From assembly GCF_000006405.1 (NCBI RefSeq), contig NW_003202385.1, forward strand, positions 195,890 to 259,889: a stretch of 64,000 nucleotides of DNA. Direction: 5' to 3'. Positions 11,490 through 23,298 of this stretch are shown piece after piece. The stretch is from Perkinsus marinus ATCC 50983. Its lineage: Eukaryota > Perkinsozoa > Perkinsida > Perkinsidae. Position numbers and translations under genes: made by a program. The notes below the pieces were generated by a model. It was not told the DNA's origin. It saw only the letters and a list, made by a program, of their open reading frames with translations, and searched no databases. Within the stretch, counting starts at the first letter, position 1. Each line of letters opens with the position of its first letter.

Positions 11490-13689
11490 CTACACTAAGT
11501 GTGGCGTGTACATCATGGTCGCTAGTGTCGCTAGGCCAGCACAGATAGCACATGCTACACACATGAGCTTTCTACTACGGAGTATCCAGAACAGGCCAAG
11601 GCCTATAGTGGCGCCCAACTTAGCTGCTGCTCCTGCGAAGCCATGCATAGTACCTTGAGTGGGAACACTACGTGAGAAGTGGAAGAATACCTTTACTTCT
11701 AATAAGACTGAATACGTATGCGAGTATACTTCTAATATGGATATGAAATTCGTGAGATTCGAACTATTCGACAAACGTATGCGTATTGTGGTCCATAGGA
11801 TTCCTATTCTTGAGAAAGTTCTGTTTGACCAATGCATTGTCGATAGCGGCACTCGAAAATGTTACCCGATGATAAGTATATCCGAAATACATACTAATAG
11901 TATTACCTCGAATAGGTGTAGGCCAGGATTCTAGTGGTATAAGGTAAGTAGTGATGTTGGGCCCAAAGTTAAAGAAACGGAAAAATGCATTAAATAACAA
12001 ACAATCAGCAACACGATCATTTACAGCACTCTCGGGGTTCTCCACAGACCAAAGTGACAGGGCTAAACCGAAGAAGCAAAATGATAGTACCTAAAGTCAC
12101 ATTTTGTAGATCATTTTTCAATACCCCCAACATACCACAAATCCGATCAATTGCATCAGCTTAGGAGGTACTTTCTTGACACCTTTGATACCGAGGAAAT
12201 ACCCAGTCAATGATAACCCCACGACCATGAGGCTCAGCATGTTATCCTGGAACATGGCCGGAGGATCGTTACCAAGTGCACTGGGGACTGTCATGCTTTC
12301 ATCGTCTGCTACCTACATACGCGATAGTAGCAGCAGCATGAGGTAGAGGCAAGGCTTACAGATATGAGTCCCAACACTCCATCACAGTAGAAAGTGATGT
12401 CGAATAGGAGCCATGGCACCGCACAGCCCGCCAGGCGCTCTGGGTACTCCATCCCCGTTTTCCAACACGACCTCACGTGCGACCTTATCCGAGTGAAGGA
12501 AGGTCTGACCGAGTTATTGGATAGCAACTAGGACGAACATTGAGTACCTCGTAGGAGTCCGCATCCCCATGAAAAGGTTCAGATCGGCTCGGTATTCGTA
12601 GTAGAATGTACTGTCGTTAAGCCACATTAGAGCGGCTATAAAGAGCAAGCATAATATCGCTATAGGGACGCAGAACAATATCAATAGGAGGGCCTGGGAG
12701 TTGAACTCGGCGCGGCCCTTAGTTTCTGCATCAAACGCCGCTAATAAGCCCACCACCAGAAGCCCTCCGAAGAGCTGTGCGAGGCCCTGGGTACACATGT
12801 ACCTAAGAGGGGTCCAGGCCTGGGAATCGATATCTGAGCTCTCACTTCCTCCTTACTTGGCCATGTCGACGTGGCGCTGCACTGCGGGGCTTGACTCGAC
12901 AAGTATAGACCCACATATGGGATACAGTAGGGTGCTACTTACCCCGAGAAGGGCGCTCATGAACAACCATAACACCTGAACAAATTCATGGTGCTTGAGT
13001 CCTTCTCAAGATTGGACTGAGTCGATAGTTCTATCCGATTCGAGGTGAACTTCGATGAGGTTCCAATGAGCTGTTATGACCCTATGTGAAATACTACCTG
13101 ATGAGGGACCCCTCTGGGGGAAACTCCACTGAAATACTCTATCGCCAGAGTAACAGCATTGAGTAATAAAACGAGAATCATTATACCGAGGGACCTGAGG
13201 ACCAACATCGCATTACGTTGTGATGTATAAGCAGCCGAGCATACACGATATACGAGGCCCGTCTGCCGCAGATGTCGCATGCCACTCCACCGAATAAACA
13301 GCCAATGCACTGTCCGAAAACGAGGAGGAACTGAGAGGAAGCGAAAATCAAAACGCTAAGTCATGTTGTATCCAATTCAGATCGATCCGATCGAATGCTC
13401 GAGATGACTGAGGCCCCACCTGGTAAAAGGCGCTGGTCACGACTTCCGACTTGTGACCACCAAAGACTGCGGGGTACGATAATGACTGAATAGCCGTAGA
13501 AAAGGCACTGGACGCTACGAGGGAGGTGACGAAGAAGCCACAATAGGCAAATATACGGCTGATGGAGTCACGCGGACTGATATGAGGTCTTGTATCCCCC
13601 CGAGAGTGGTCCACGATGGGTTCGGAAGACTCTTTGGCGGACCGACAAGGCACTAGAAGAGGCGTTGTTGGTTCAGCTGCCGCTGACAT
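11490..13689 (-). CDS. PHT1/Pho84-like phosphate:proton symporter (MFS)
   Basis: Exons spread over about 2.2 kb encode a multi-pass membrane protein. The ATG at 13689 gives a soluble N-terminus (MSAAAEPTTPLLVPCRS). The best family evidence is near the end: FFRFFNFGPNITTYLIPLES and WPTPIRG, followed after an intron by GTMHGFAGAAAKLGATIGLG. This is the pattern of the FGPNxTTF-IPAE-FPTRxR-GHGISAAxGKxGA region of PHT1/Pho84 transporters. A middle exon near 12120-12290 reads SLTGYFLGIKGVKKVPPKLM and QLIGFVV, another family block. A final hydrophobic helix ends at a TAG at 11490-11492. These carriers import inorganic phosphate with protons at the plasma membrane. Internal exon borders were not all resolved. 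Confidence 0.75.
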
Positions 13690-13775
13690 GAGAAAAAACT
13701 GGCTAACTCGACGAGGGGAGTAGCACATGATACCCATAGGTTATCGACACTCGCATAAGGGGACAAGACATGGTC

Positions 13776-13817
13776 CGAGAAAAGACCCGGGTTCGAACCC
13801 CGGTGCCGGCATTTTTC
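13776..13817 (+). other. tRNA-like 3' half (T arm, acceptor strand, T run)
   Basis: It contains a perfect 5-bp T stem around TTCGAAC, followed by TGCCGGCA and a run of five T, as at a tRNA gene 3' end with a pol III terminator. No matching 5' acceptor strand (GCCGGCA) lies within the expected distance, so I do not call a tRNA gene. It sits in the short divergent region between the phosphate transporter and RPA2. Confidence 0.4.
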
Positions 13818-13904
13818 CGCATTAGCTTCCATCGACTCGCTTGTGCCCCTCATTGAAGTCTCGGCATGTTCCTTCTTGTAGTGTCTTCCTCTTGAGATTG
13901 TCCA

Positions 13905-16900
13905 ATGCCTCATAAGGCGGTGAAATCTCAAAGTAAACTACCAGAAAAGGAGGTGGAGAAGTGGACTCCCTTTGACCATCCACACTACGTACAATTCAAC
14001 GCCCCTGTCGATGCTTGGGGCGCTCGACTCCTCAACGATAGTGTCAAGCCTCATGTTGACTCTTTCAACCTATTCGTAATAACGGGGCTCACTCCCGAGG
14101 CAGTGGGAAGTGCATGGGCTGACTTTGTTGTTATTTTCAGACCAATGAGATCCTCGGGCTCCTTCCCGATGATATCTCCCCTGCCGAAATGACTTGGCAT
14201 GATGGGACCACCGTCCGTTGCTGGTTATCTGACTTGTCCCTGCATCAGCCCATTCGTGGAGAGGACGTCCTAGACCCTCGCCTTCTACCCACTCACTGTC
14301 GCCAGGCCCACATTACGTATTCTGGGGAGCTCTCAGCGACAGTCAACGTATCGCTTGGCACGGGGGAGCCGCCGGTCCAAATGGCCCGGGTACCGCTGGG
14401 ATTGGTCCCCATCATGGTCCGCTCTGAGGCATGTCATCTCCACGGTATGCCCCCCTCAAAGATGGTTCAATGCGGGGAAGACCCCGATGAGAGGGGCGGG
14501 TACTTCATCGTCAATGGCAATGAGAAGGTCATACGTCTGCTGATTATGCCCAAGAGCAACTTCCCTGTTGCCCTTTATAGACCCAGCTTCTCCAACCGAG
14601 GTACTAAGCATTAGGAACCATCACGGAGATAGGGTTCGTTGGAAATCGTTACGCTCGAATGCTTCGTATAGGTCCGCTTTACTCCGCCTACGCGGTCCAG
14701 ATGAGGTCCATGAGACCCGACTTGACCACCCAGACGGTCACTATGCATTATAGGAAGGACGGAACTTGTTGGGTCAGTCTTTCCTCTGCCTTTTACGCTT
14801 CAACGAGGTATGCTTCTTTAGGTAAGATTCACCTACCTCAAGAACGAGTACCTTATCCCTTTGATGCTCTTGTTGAAGTGCCTGGCTCCTGACGAGCTCA
14901 ACTCTGAACGAAGCCTCTTCGAGGTGATAACGTCAATTTGTTGTGTATGCGGGCATTAGTTCTCCTCAGCTCCTCTGTGACGGTCTGATGGCTGATACGT
15001 TCGTTGCCGAGCGTGTTACGTGTATGCTGGAGCAGATGAGGACCCACCCCGAGCTGAAGCATGTCCATTCTCGCGAGGATGCCCTCTACTATCTCGGCTC
15101 TAAGTTCGAGGTGGTTTTCCGAGAGAAGCGTGGGGCAGGGGTAGGTCCAGCCGTGGTACTGCTGGTCTTGACCCAATGCTCGATCAGGTATCGCTCGATG
15201 GAATTGCACTGGAAGTTGATGATGCCGCCATGAGCCCTGTTGAGAAGTCTGTGTCGGTGGCTCGACGTCTGTTGGATTCCCTCATGCTCGTTCATTGTCC
15301 TAAGGGGGCCGAGGGTGGCAAGGCTAAGGTACCAGTGTGGTGAATTTCGTGGCGCGTGACAAATTGTGCCGTCATCAGGTCGATTGCCTGGTGCTTATTT
15401 TCCGTAAGCTGATGGCTTTGGTCCGTGGCGACATTGCTCCTGATAACGCTGATGCTATGGATGTCCAAGAGCTCCTCCTCCCTGGTCAGCTCTTCGGGGC
15501 TCTCCTTAAGGAGGTCCTTCAGTCCTCTCTATTGAGATTGGAAGGAGCCTTGGCCAAGAAGTCGCGACAAGCCCAGGTTGGCAAGGGTCGAGCCCCTACT
15601 GTACTCTCAGCCGAACTCATCCGGAACACCTTCATGGGCGTTTGTGACGTTACTAAACGTATGGAGAGCTTCTTGGCCACCGGCAACATTACCTCGAGGA
15701 GTGGTCTTGATCTACAGCAGACCACAGGTTTCACTGTGGTCGCTGATAAGCTTAACGCCTACCGTTACCTGTCCCACTTTAGGGCTGTGCATAGAGGTTC
15801 CTTCTTCCAAGAGATGAAGACGACCTCTGTGCGTAAGCTGTTACCTGAGACCTGGGGATTCCTCTGCCCTGTGCACACCCCTGATGGTACTCCTTGTGGT
15901 CTGTTGAACCATCTTGCTGCCCCTTGCCAGCCCGTGGTAAGGATAGCCTCTCCGGAGGGCGTGATCCCGGGCCTTGAGGAAGAGTTGGCTTCCCTTGGGG
16001 TGCAGCTGGTCCGCAGTAGTAAGACCTCTACAGCTAACTATGGTGCTGGGGAGAATGCCTACGTCACTCTGGACGGCCGTGTGCTCGGTAAAGTTGCCAG
16101 GAGCCGTCTTGAGGCGGTAGCCGAGGAGCTGAGGAGGCTCAAGATCGATAAGGATTGCCCAGGGGTGCCTGCCGACCTTGAGATTGTGGCCTGCCAGACC
16201 CCGGCCTCCTTCGAGGGCCTCTGGCTCTTCACTGGCCCTTGTAGGATGGTCCGCCCCGTTCGGGACCTGGCCACTGGTAACGAGGAGCTTGTTGGTCCTA
16301 TGGAGCAGGTCTTCCTCAAGATAGCCGCTACTAGGGAGGACTTGGAAGCATCCACTAAAACGTCTAGTGTCCCCGAGAACATCCCAATGAAGTACACTCA
16401 TATCGAGCTGAGTCCTATTTCTATGTTATCGGTCATCGCTGGTCTCACCCCGTTCTCTAACCATAATCAGAGTCCTCGTAACATGTACCAGTGCCAGATG
16501 CTTAAACAGACTATGGCCATACCCTATCTCAACCATCCTTACCGCACTGATAACAAGGTACTTCAGCTCCTGTCATCAGAACCCCCTTGTATTGATCCTC
16601 TCAGGTCTATAAGATTACCTATCCTCAGTTCCCCATGGTCCGCACTACGGTCTTGAGCGAAGCGAACTTCGACGTCAAACCCGCTGGCACTAACGCTATT
16701 GTAGCTGTTATTGCTCACTCTGGTTTCGATATGGAGGATGCCCTTATCATCTCTAAGGGTAGTTATGATAGAGGCTTTAAGCATGGTTCTGTGTACAAGA
16801 CTAAGGTCATCAACTGCCCCCCTAAGGGTACTGTGGGCTCCCGGCTAGCTCAGTTCCGGGCTGACAACCACAGCGTGAAGGGGGAGAAGGTCGTGAAGGA

Positions 16901-18323
16901 TCTTGACTACGATGGTATACCGTATATCGGCCAACAAGTCCACGAGGGAGATCCCATCTGCCGTGTGCTCAACAAGGGTACTGGTGAAGCCAAGTTGGAG
17001 AAGTATAAGGAAGGAGAGGTCGCATGGGTAGAGCAAGTTAATATGATCGGCGGTGGTGGTTGGTGGGGTGGAGGAGCTGGTGCTAGAAATCCTGGAGGCA
17101 TCAAGGACGGCTCTGAGAGGATGTCCATTAAGCTTAGACTGCCAAGGTAGGGTCAAGAGTCATGTCTTGTCGTCAATTACTCTCCTTTAGGAACCCTGTT
17201 GTGGGTGATAAGTTCTCGTCCCGACATGGTCAGAAGGGCGTTATGGCCATCTTGTGGCCGCAAGCTGATATGCCCTTCAGTGGTAATAAGTCTTATTATT
17301 CGCTAGCCCTTTTCACATTTTCCTACTTTCGAGGTACCTCTGGTATCTCACCCGACATTATGTTCAATCCTCATGGTATGCCCAGTCGAATGACCATCGG
17401 TAAAGCCGTCGGAGGATGGTCAACTCCCTTATTAGATTTCTACTATCAGGTATGCTTATAGAATTCATGGCGGGCAAGGCTGCTGCTCTTACTGGCATGC
17501 CTGTGGTCAACGCCAACAGTTTCCGCCAGTACCGTGGTAAGGGCCTCCTTGACACTGAGCATAACAACGAGAAGGATCCCTATGCTCCTGGTGATACCAC
17601 AGCTCATGAGTACTTCGGAGAGACCTTGAAGAAGTAATAATAATGGTAGATGTATATTGCGAGATCGCACTCGTGTTTGGTCTTAGGTTCGGTTATGAAT
17701 ATCTTGGGGCGGAGGAGCTCTACTCTGGTATGCATGGAGAACCGTTGAAGACTCATATTTACATGGGCGTTGTGTATTATCAGAGATTGAGGCATATGGT
17801 AGTGTTCGGTGGGTACTCCTTAAGCTGAGTGTCACCGCTACTCCTTAGGTTCTCGATAAGTTCCAGGTCCGTGCTACGGGTCCCATCGACCCTCTCACGA
17901 GACAGCCCGTGAAGGGTCGTAAGAAGCATGGTGGTGTGCGGTTCGGCGAGATGGAACGTGATTCATTGATTTCTCATGGAACATCTGCCCTCCTCGCTGA
18001 TCGTCTGCTCAAGTGCTCTGATGCTTGCGAGGACTGGGTGTGCCCCGAATGTGGATCCATCCTTTCCTATGCTCATTCACCTGAGACTGTTAAGCGATAT
18101 AGCGGCAGAGAAGCAGCCGCCCAAGCGCCGATCTGCCGAGCTTGCTCAACGGAAAGAGTAGGTCCTCGACGAGTGTATTCCTTTGCCGTATACGTTATTC
18201 CCCTTTCAGGGAATTGAAGTCCGCTGCGCTGCCGTCACCCTCCCCTACGTATTCCGTTACATGTCCGCGGAGTTTGCTAGTATGAACATCCGCTTGAGAC
18301 TTCGAGTCAAGGAAGATTACTAA
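13905..18323 (+). CDS. RPA2: RNA polymerase I second-largest subunit RPA2
   Basis: This is the beta-like catalytic subunit of RNA polymerase I, which makes ribosomal RNA in the nucleolus. About a dozen exons join in phase from the ATG at 13905 to the TAA at 18321-18323. The first introns are 14103-14140 (38 bases), 14601-14671 and 14773-14821. Diagnostic blocks are [20 protein letters not shown] (RNA polymerase I type), the [20 protein letters not shown] core, [32 protein letters not shown], and [13 protein letters not shown] followed after an intron by [11 protein letters not shown]. The C-terminal zinc ribbon has a CPEC pair (residues [11 protein letters not shown]), and the end is [20 protein letters not shown]. 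The gene looks complete. The RLLIMPKSN stretch separates it from RPB2 and RPC2. Confidence 0.95.
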
Positions 18324-18894
18324 GAGCCTTCGGGTGTGCAGCAGATTGCTACCATCAGTACCATAATACGTCCGTTATGCGCACTGAAACGTCGAGTCAC
18401 GATATTCCTATTGTTTTCATCACGGAAACCAAACTTATGCCATCGCGATATCTCCTTGGTCTTACCAGTATCTCCATCGGGACATTTCGTTACTGTAATA
18501 CAACGACTGGTTTCTGTGACTTTCCTTGCGGTGTTGTGTCGGTAGTCAGCCAAGGAATGTAAATTCATTATGAGGATTATCACCTGTGTATTGCCCAACG
18601 CAGAATAAGGATCTGTCGATGCATTTTGGAAGAAGTCGTTAATGGACAAGATAAGTAGTATTCCAATCAGGGTCTTGGCCTGGCTATATGGGAAGGCGCT
18701 CCTAACTCGTATTCTAAGAGGCACTGATTGAACTCGAGACAATAGTACATACTTCACTCTTACGTAAATTATAACCACTGTTAAGCAGAAAGTTGTTTTA
18801 GCCAACTGAGACCAGCTAAGATCGGTCGTCCTCGTCGGGCCCGGACATGGGCCCTCGGCCCGACCTAGCCGGAGACCGGTATGTCCAACTCCCT
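18324..18894. other. Intergenic stretch between convergent genes
   Basis: A 192-codon minus-strand frame spans most of it but has no motif and is probably chance. A GC-rich imperfect hairpin (TCGGGCC...GGCCCGA) lies at about 18834-18862, just past the XPC stop. Confidence 0.4.
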
Positions 18895-20441
18895 TCATGC
18901 TCTCGATGACGAACTACACCCAGATATCATTGCAATGTATCGTTTTGCCAGGAGCCTCTTAATAACCGTTCGCCAAGCAAGTTTTGCTAATTGTTCCTCC
19001 TTAGAGCGCTCGGCAACTTTCCTATCACGATTCTCCTCCTCCATAGCCTTCCTCAGTGTAGTAGCATCAGAAATGGCGACAACCTGAGGAAGGGAAATCA
19101 GCGGAATAAATGAGTAAAGATACGAGTCCACACGCTAACCAGTAGTACCACGCCGCCTATCTGAGGCCTTTGGGCCATCCACCCGACATGGGCCGGAGCC
19201 CAATGCTCGATCCCAAGCTCCTTACACTTCCGTACGAGTCGTCGTAGGTTGTCCCCCTCTACACATTCTGAGCCCTCAGGAGGCTCACGACCATCCGTCA
19301 GATCAACAAAACCAAACCTATTCACTGGTATTTCACCGTCAAGACCAACGCTTCTTTTCGGAGCTTCAACAGTCTGATCCGCCGAGTACAGCCTCACAGG
19401 CTTCCCTTTGATGCTGATGACACGTCTACAATCCTCCGTCCCTTCCTTCACGACCATTCCCCGCCTCTCCCACTGGGACTCTGACTTCAAACGTAGAATG
19501 TCTTTTCGGAGATAGAATGGATCCTTGCCAGAGAACAGTCCGACAGGCCGTGCTGTATCGGTTAGGATATCAAACTTCGTGAGCTGAGACTCCAGTATAT
19601 ACGTAGCGCTGTTCCTGAATCCTTCGACGCTCCTCGGGAGTTTCCCATCGTCTTGGCCAGGCGGGATCCCCAGCCAATTTAAAATCTTCATCCGTTTCGC
19701 ACTACCGTATTTGCCACTAGCATCAAAGTAGTCTCCATCCTTTTTCTTCCCTACGACCACCCCTAAAGACCGCGACCTCCCCGGAGGAAAGCCAACCGCC
19801 TGTGGGCCTAACTCAAGCCAGGGCAATGGATACCCGGTCGCCATGAATACCGTCGCCTCCTCCTCAAGGAGCACTGAAGTAGCCACCAGCGCCCCGACGT
19901 ACGTCGACACCCCCATATCACTGAGCGACAGCTCGTCCCTTATTGAATCGGCACTGGGCAAGGGATCGAGTGTAAGGTCAAGCCCAGAAGGGTCAGATGC
20001 CAACCAGTAAGGAGGCCAGGGAACCATCATGGACAGGTCAGCCCGCGTCACGCCCGAATCAGACATCCGTTCTTCAGCTGCCCTCTTAATAGACTCGCAT
20101 TCGAAACACAGTCGAGCAAGATTCTCCAAAGAGTTGAACCACACCATCACTTCCTTCCGGGAAACTTGTCTTATAACCTTCCTCCTCTTTCGTGGGCGTC
20201 CCACCTCCTGCTCCTGCTGTTGCCGCTCAGGGGGTAAAAGAGCCCCGGCGGGCGCGTCATCATCAGATGGCGAAGCCCAGTCGACATCAGCATACTCCGA
20301 CCCGTCAGAGCTGCCATCCTCAGAGGTTGTGGAGGAATCTATCATGAACCCTAGCAATCAGGAAACACTCGTTTGGCAAGCTGAAGTGTCCTTACCGGAG
20401 CAGTGCAGAGGGATTCGTTCGCTTTCCTCAACTGCGGTCAT
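18895..20441 (-). CDS. Rad4/XPC family DNA damage recognition protein
   Basis: Rad4/XPC binds helix-distorting lesions to start nucleotide excision repair. The large exon shows the beta-hairpin domains in order: ATYILESQLTKFDILTDTAR and PVGLFSGKDPFYLRKDILRL (BHD1), VKEGTEDCRRVISIKGKPVR with YSADQTVEAP (BHD2), then IPVNRFGFVDL and LGIEHWAPAHVGWM (BHD3). An intron near 19086-19140 leads to a short basic coiled end (AMEEENRDRKVAERSKEEQL). The start is inferred: a small exon from the ATG at 20441 (MTAVEESERIPLHCS) splices in phase to MIDSSTTSEDG. The N-terminal half is short, and I cannot see the transglutaminase-like fold normally present. It is either very diverged or lost. Confidence 0.8.
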
Positions 20442-20570
20442 TAGTTATAGACGTTTACATACGAATTCGTGCAGAAGTATATAGAAACCAATGAAAATTC
20501 CCAAAATTTTCTCAGAATTTTTAAATTTTCACCAGGACACATAGTTGACAATGTGCATATTTTCCCATAC
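20441..20570 (+). repeat. Dispersed repeat family A, copy 1
   Basis: This is one of four related sequences of about 115-130 bases. Shared landmarks in order are a TATAGnnGTTTAnATACGAATTC head, AGAAACCAA, AAATTTTC, a CACATnnAGTTGACnATGTGCATATTTTC tail. Here it lies directly upstream of the inferred XPC start codon. This copy carries a small extra AT-rich segment in the middle. Confidence 0.8.
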
Positions 20571-20644
20571 TGGATCGAAGTAGGCCAAGTGGACGGTCCC
20601 GAATACTCATGCAATATTGACACTCCTCACTGTCGTAATAGACC

Positions 20645-22202
20645 TCAACTCAAGGCGATAGCGGACCATGTTGGATAAGCGCGTCTACTCTGAAACTCTG
20701 ATACTTTGATAAACTTGCTGCTTGCATGCTCATAATTCATATTCTTCCGTGAGGACGACACCGCCTCTTGTATAGGCTTCTGAATAGGAACCATCACTAC
20801 GTCAATCCAATACGGCAGAGCGAACGCCTCAGTAACAATATGATGTGAAGACGGGACGCTGCCGTTATCAAGGATCCTCCTCAGGGCCTCCACGCAGCTG
20901 ACGTGGTCTCCAGTGGAGGCCAATCGAGCAAAAGACGATGACTGAAAAACCGAAATTTCAACGATACCTGGCAACTAGACCCACCGAAGTTTCAAGCGCT
21001 GGTAACTCGATCACCTCCAACACTCGATCGATCGCTCTCAGCGTCACCAAGGTAGACTCCTCCATAGGCCACATCCCGAGAAGACCGGTGATAATCTGAT
21101 ATTTGCATGCCTCACTGATGTCCTTGGAAAATTCCGTCCTCGCCAATATCCCCACAGCGATCCGAAACAGATGAGCAGATCTCGCCAGAGCAGCCGTGAG
21201 TATCGCCATAGTGAGCGCCGGAGTCGAGATATCCCGATTCGAACCGAGCCAATGGGACGGTGAGGTCGCCGGCAAGAGGTCAAGTTTAGCAGCAGCAAGG
21301 TAGACCTTGGCTATGTTGTCTGGCTCTTTACCATCCTTCACAATCTCTGACAACAGCTTAGACATGGTGAACTGGACCTCAACATTCTCTGGACTCAACA
21401 GTGCCTTGGCAATAGAGTTGGCGATCAGGGCTGCCCAGTCGGGACGCAATCGAGCACTGCATGATGCAGGAGCCAACAACGTGGACGCTCGACGGGTCAA
21501 ACTGGGCATGACGTGGGCTAGTTCTGAGACCTCTATAGAGCCTCTCGAGCGAACAAAGGCGGCCATTATCATGGCCAAGTCCCTCAAAGCTAGGCGGGAA
21601 ACATACCCGTCACGCGCCACGAAACTACTAACCTTTCCGAACGCTTCTTGCCAAGTTTTCCTATCGCTATTGGAACCAAAGACCTCCAACAAGTTGTACA
21701 TTTCGCTCGTCTTAACTTCGGATAAAACACCTTCACCTCCCTCCGAACGTACCAAGACCGCCGCTGCAAAGTCCACGTATTCCTCAACAACTCCGCGATG
21801 GAGTTTTCCCTTTATCACCCACATGGACTGTGACAGCAACGGGGGGAACTGCTGGTAGACAGTCGTGCCTTGCTCGATTTGCCAGCGCAATAACTCCTCC
21901 AAAAACCCATCAGAATAAACTCCGAAAGAAACCATAGCACCCGACATGTCCAAAGCACTCAGATTTCGCCGAGCCCTAAGGAGTTCGAAGGCCTCCTCCA
22001 TGACCTGTATCGGTATGGCCCTCTTCTGTGCAGTAGTGAGACCAGTGAAGCATTGGAGGACATCTCGAATCGGCGTGGGCCCTGCCCGGTCACTCCTTAC
22101 GAGCCGTTCCAACTTAGCAGCACCCAAAGGCGTCGCGGAGGGCCTCCCAGGTCCACGGCATAATCTCTGCATCACAAAAAGAAGATCTGTGGAAGGCAAC
22201 AT
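20645..22202 (-). CDS. Large helical-repeat protein, possibly organellar
   Basis: Not assigned to a named family. The main exon starts at an ATG at 22202 (MLPSTDLLFVMQRLCRGPG) and encodes about 415 residues of short amphipathic helix pairs (for example LRDLAMIMAAFVRSRGSIEV). A 43-base intron then joins in phase to a final exon (FARLASTGDHVSCVEALRRI) that contains a strand-like LPYWIDVVMVP block and ends at a TGA at 20645. The look is that of RAP/FASTK-like or heptatricopeptide-type organelle RNA-binding proteins, which are numerous in alveolates. I see no clear RAP motif. A second protein of the same style lies at 28.7-31.1 kb. Confidence 0.6.
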
Positions 22203-22376
22203 GACAAGGACCAGACCCACGAGCTCTCCTCCAATGAACCAAACACGGCCAAGTGAAAGTCTTTAACATTATTTCAAATGTCGCGACCGGACATTGCGAC
22301 CCCCCTCATAGGGCAGTCCTCCAAGGCTCAGTCAATACACAGCAAAGAGTGGATGGACCAGCTGCGAGGGGCGAGT

Positions 22377-22949
22377 CTACGGCTTGTCACCGGCACCAGC
22401 AGCAGGACCAGCAAATGGATTGCTCTTTACTTCATGCGTCCCTTGTTCCCAAGGTTGCTTCCTGCCCGACCCGAAAGCCGGCGACTCGGGGCGTCTCGGC
22501 TGAGGCGGGGTATAGGAAACCGCTTGACTGTTACCACTGAGTTCTGGACTCCCCGTAGCATCTCGGACTGAACAGGAAAGGACTGCGATGATCAACCACG
22601 ACATAGTTTACCTGGGACACTGCCAGTCTGTTGCCTTGAGGAGCCGTCCTCCAAGGCTTCCTCGTGCACCAGGGGCCTTTGCATAGACGATGCAGGGCCA
22701 GCGTGATGGTACTCCTCCTGCTCGTTAGATCGATCATTGCGAAGTCGATGGAGGTTACTGCCCGTGAAGAAAGCCAGAGACTGGACCAAGTAGAGGACAG
22801 CAATGACGAAACCGAGCTGGCATAAGAGATGTTACGGCTTCTCCTCCATTTACTCACATAGACTTACTATTCCAAGCCACATAGCTATCGATTCGAAAGT
22901 CGCCGAGTAGCGATGACCACCAATAACGTAACCCGCAATGACCACATAC
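22377..22949 (-). CDS. Small membrane protein with Pro-rich tail (5' end not found)
   Basis: Three exons join in phase. The first visible part reads YVVIAGYVIGGHRYSATF, then, across a short intron, a membrane segment MWLGILGFVIAVLYLVQSLA. A polar stretch (RNDRSNEQEEYHHAG) and, after a 44-base intron, a Pro-rich tail (SYTPPQPRRPESPAFGSG) follow, ending ...AGAGDKP and TAG at 22377-22379. The start codon must lie in an exon upstream of 22949 that I could not place in phase. No family was recognised. The single long helix followed by a Pro-rich cytosolic tail resembles small endomembrane adaptors. Confidence 0.5.
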
Positions 22950-23159
22950 CTACGCATACGACGAGAGGCTGAGCATCATCTAGGCTTGCGAGGTTGGCCT
23001 ACAGACACAGTCTGAGGGAGTCATGCTTGAACTGAGGCCACGCTGACAGCCCTTCACGCGACTTGAAGGTACGCAGGGTCCTACAGGAACAATGACAACA
23101 AGCGATCAGTGTTGGAATATACGTTGGCTTTAGTAAGCCGAGCTCAAGGGCGTTGTCAC

Positions 23160-23284
23160 TAATTATAGGAGTTTATATACGAATTCGGATAAAGGAATGT
23201 ACAGAAACCAAATGGAAATTTCCCGAAATTTTCATATTGTCACCGACACATGGAGCTGACCACGTTCATATTTCCCCCCACACT
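23160..23284 (+). repeat. Dispersed repeat family A, copy 2
   Basis: It has the same landmarks as copy 1 (TATATACGAATTCGGAT, ACAGAAACCAA, GAAATTTTCATATTGTCAC, then the GACCACGTTCATATTTCC tail) in the same orientation, about 2.7 kb away. Copies 1 and 2 flank the helical-repeat and small membrane genes as direct repeats. Confidence 0.8.
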
Positions 23285-23298
23285 ACAACCCTTCCGAC

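Noticed and set aside
13739-13812. Complete tRNA gene
   Set aside because: The T arm and terminator are good, but the acceptor, D and anticodon arms do not pair for any start I tried, and no 5' GCCGGCA strand is near.
15841-16401. Minus-strand 186-codon frame
   Set aside because: It is the shadow of the RPA2 large exon, whose plus-strand frame carries clear RNA polymerase blocks.
18320-18898. Minus-strand 192-codon frame between RPA2 and XPC
   Set aside because: No motif, composition unlike a protein, overlaps the ends of both neighbours and needs no selection to exist.
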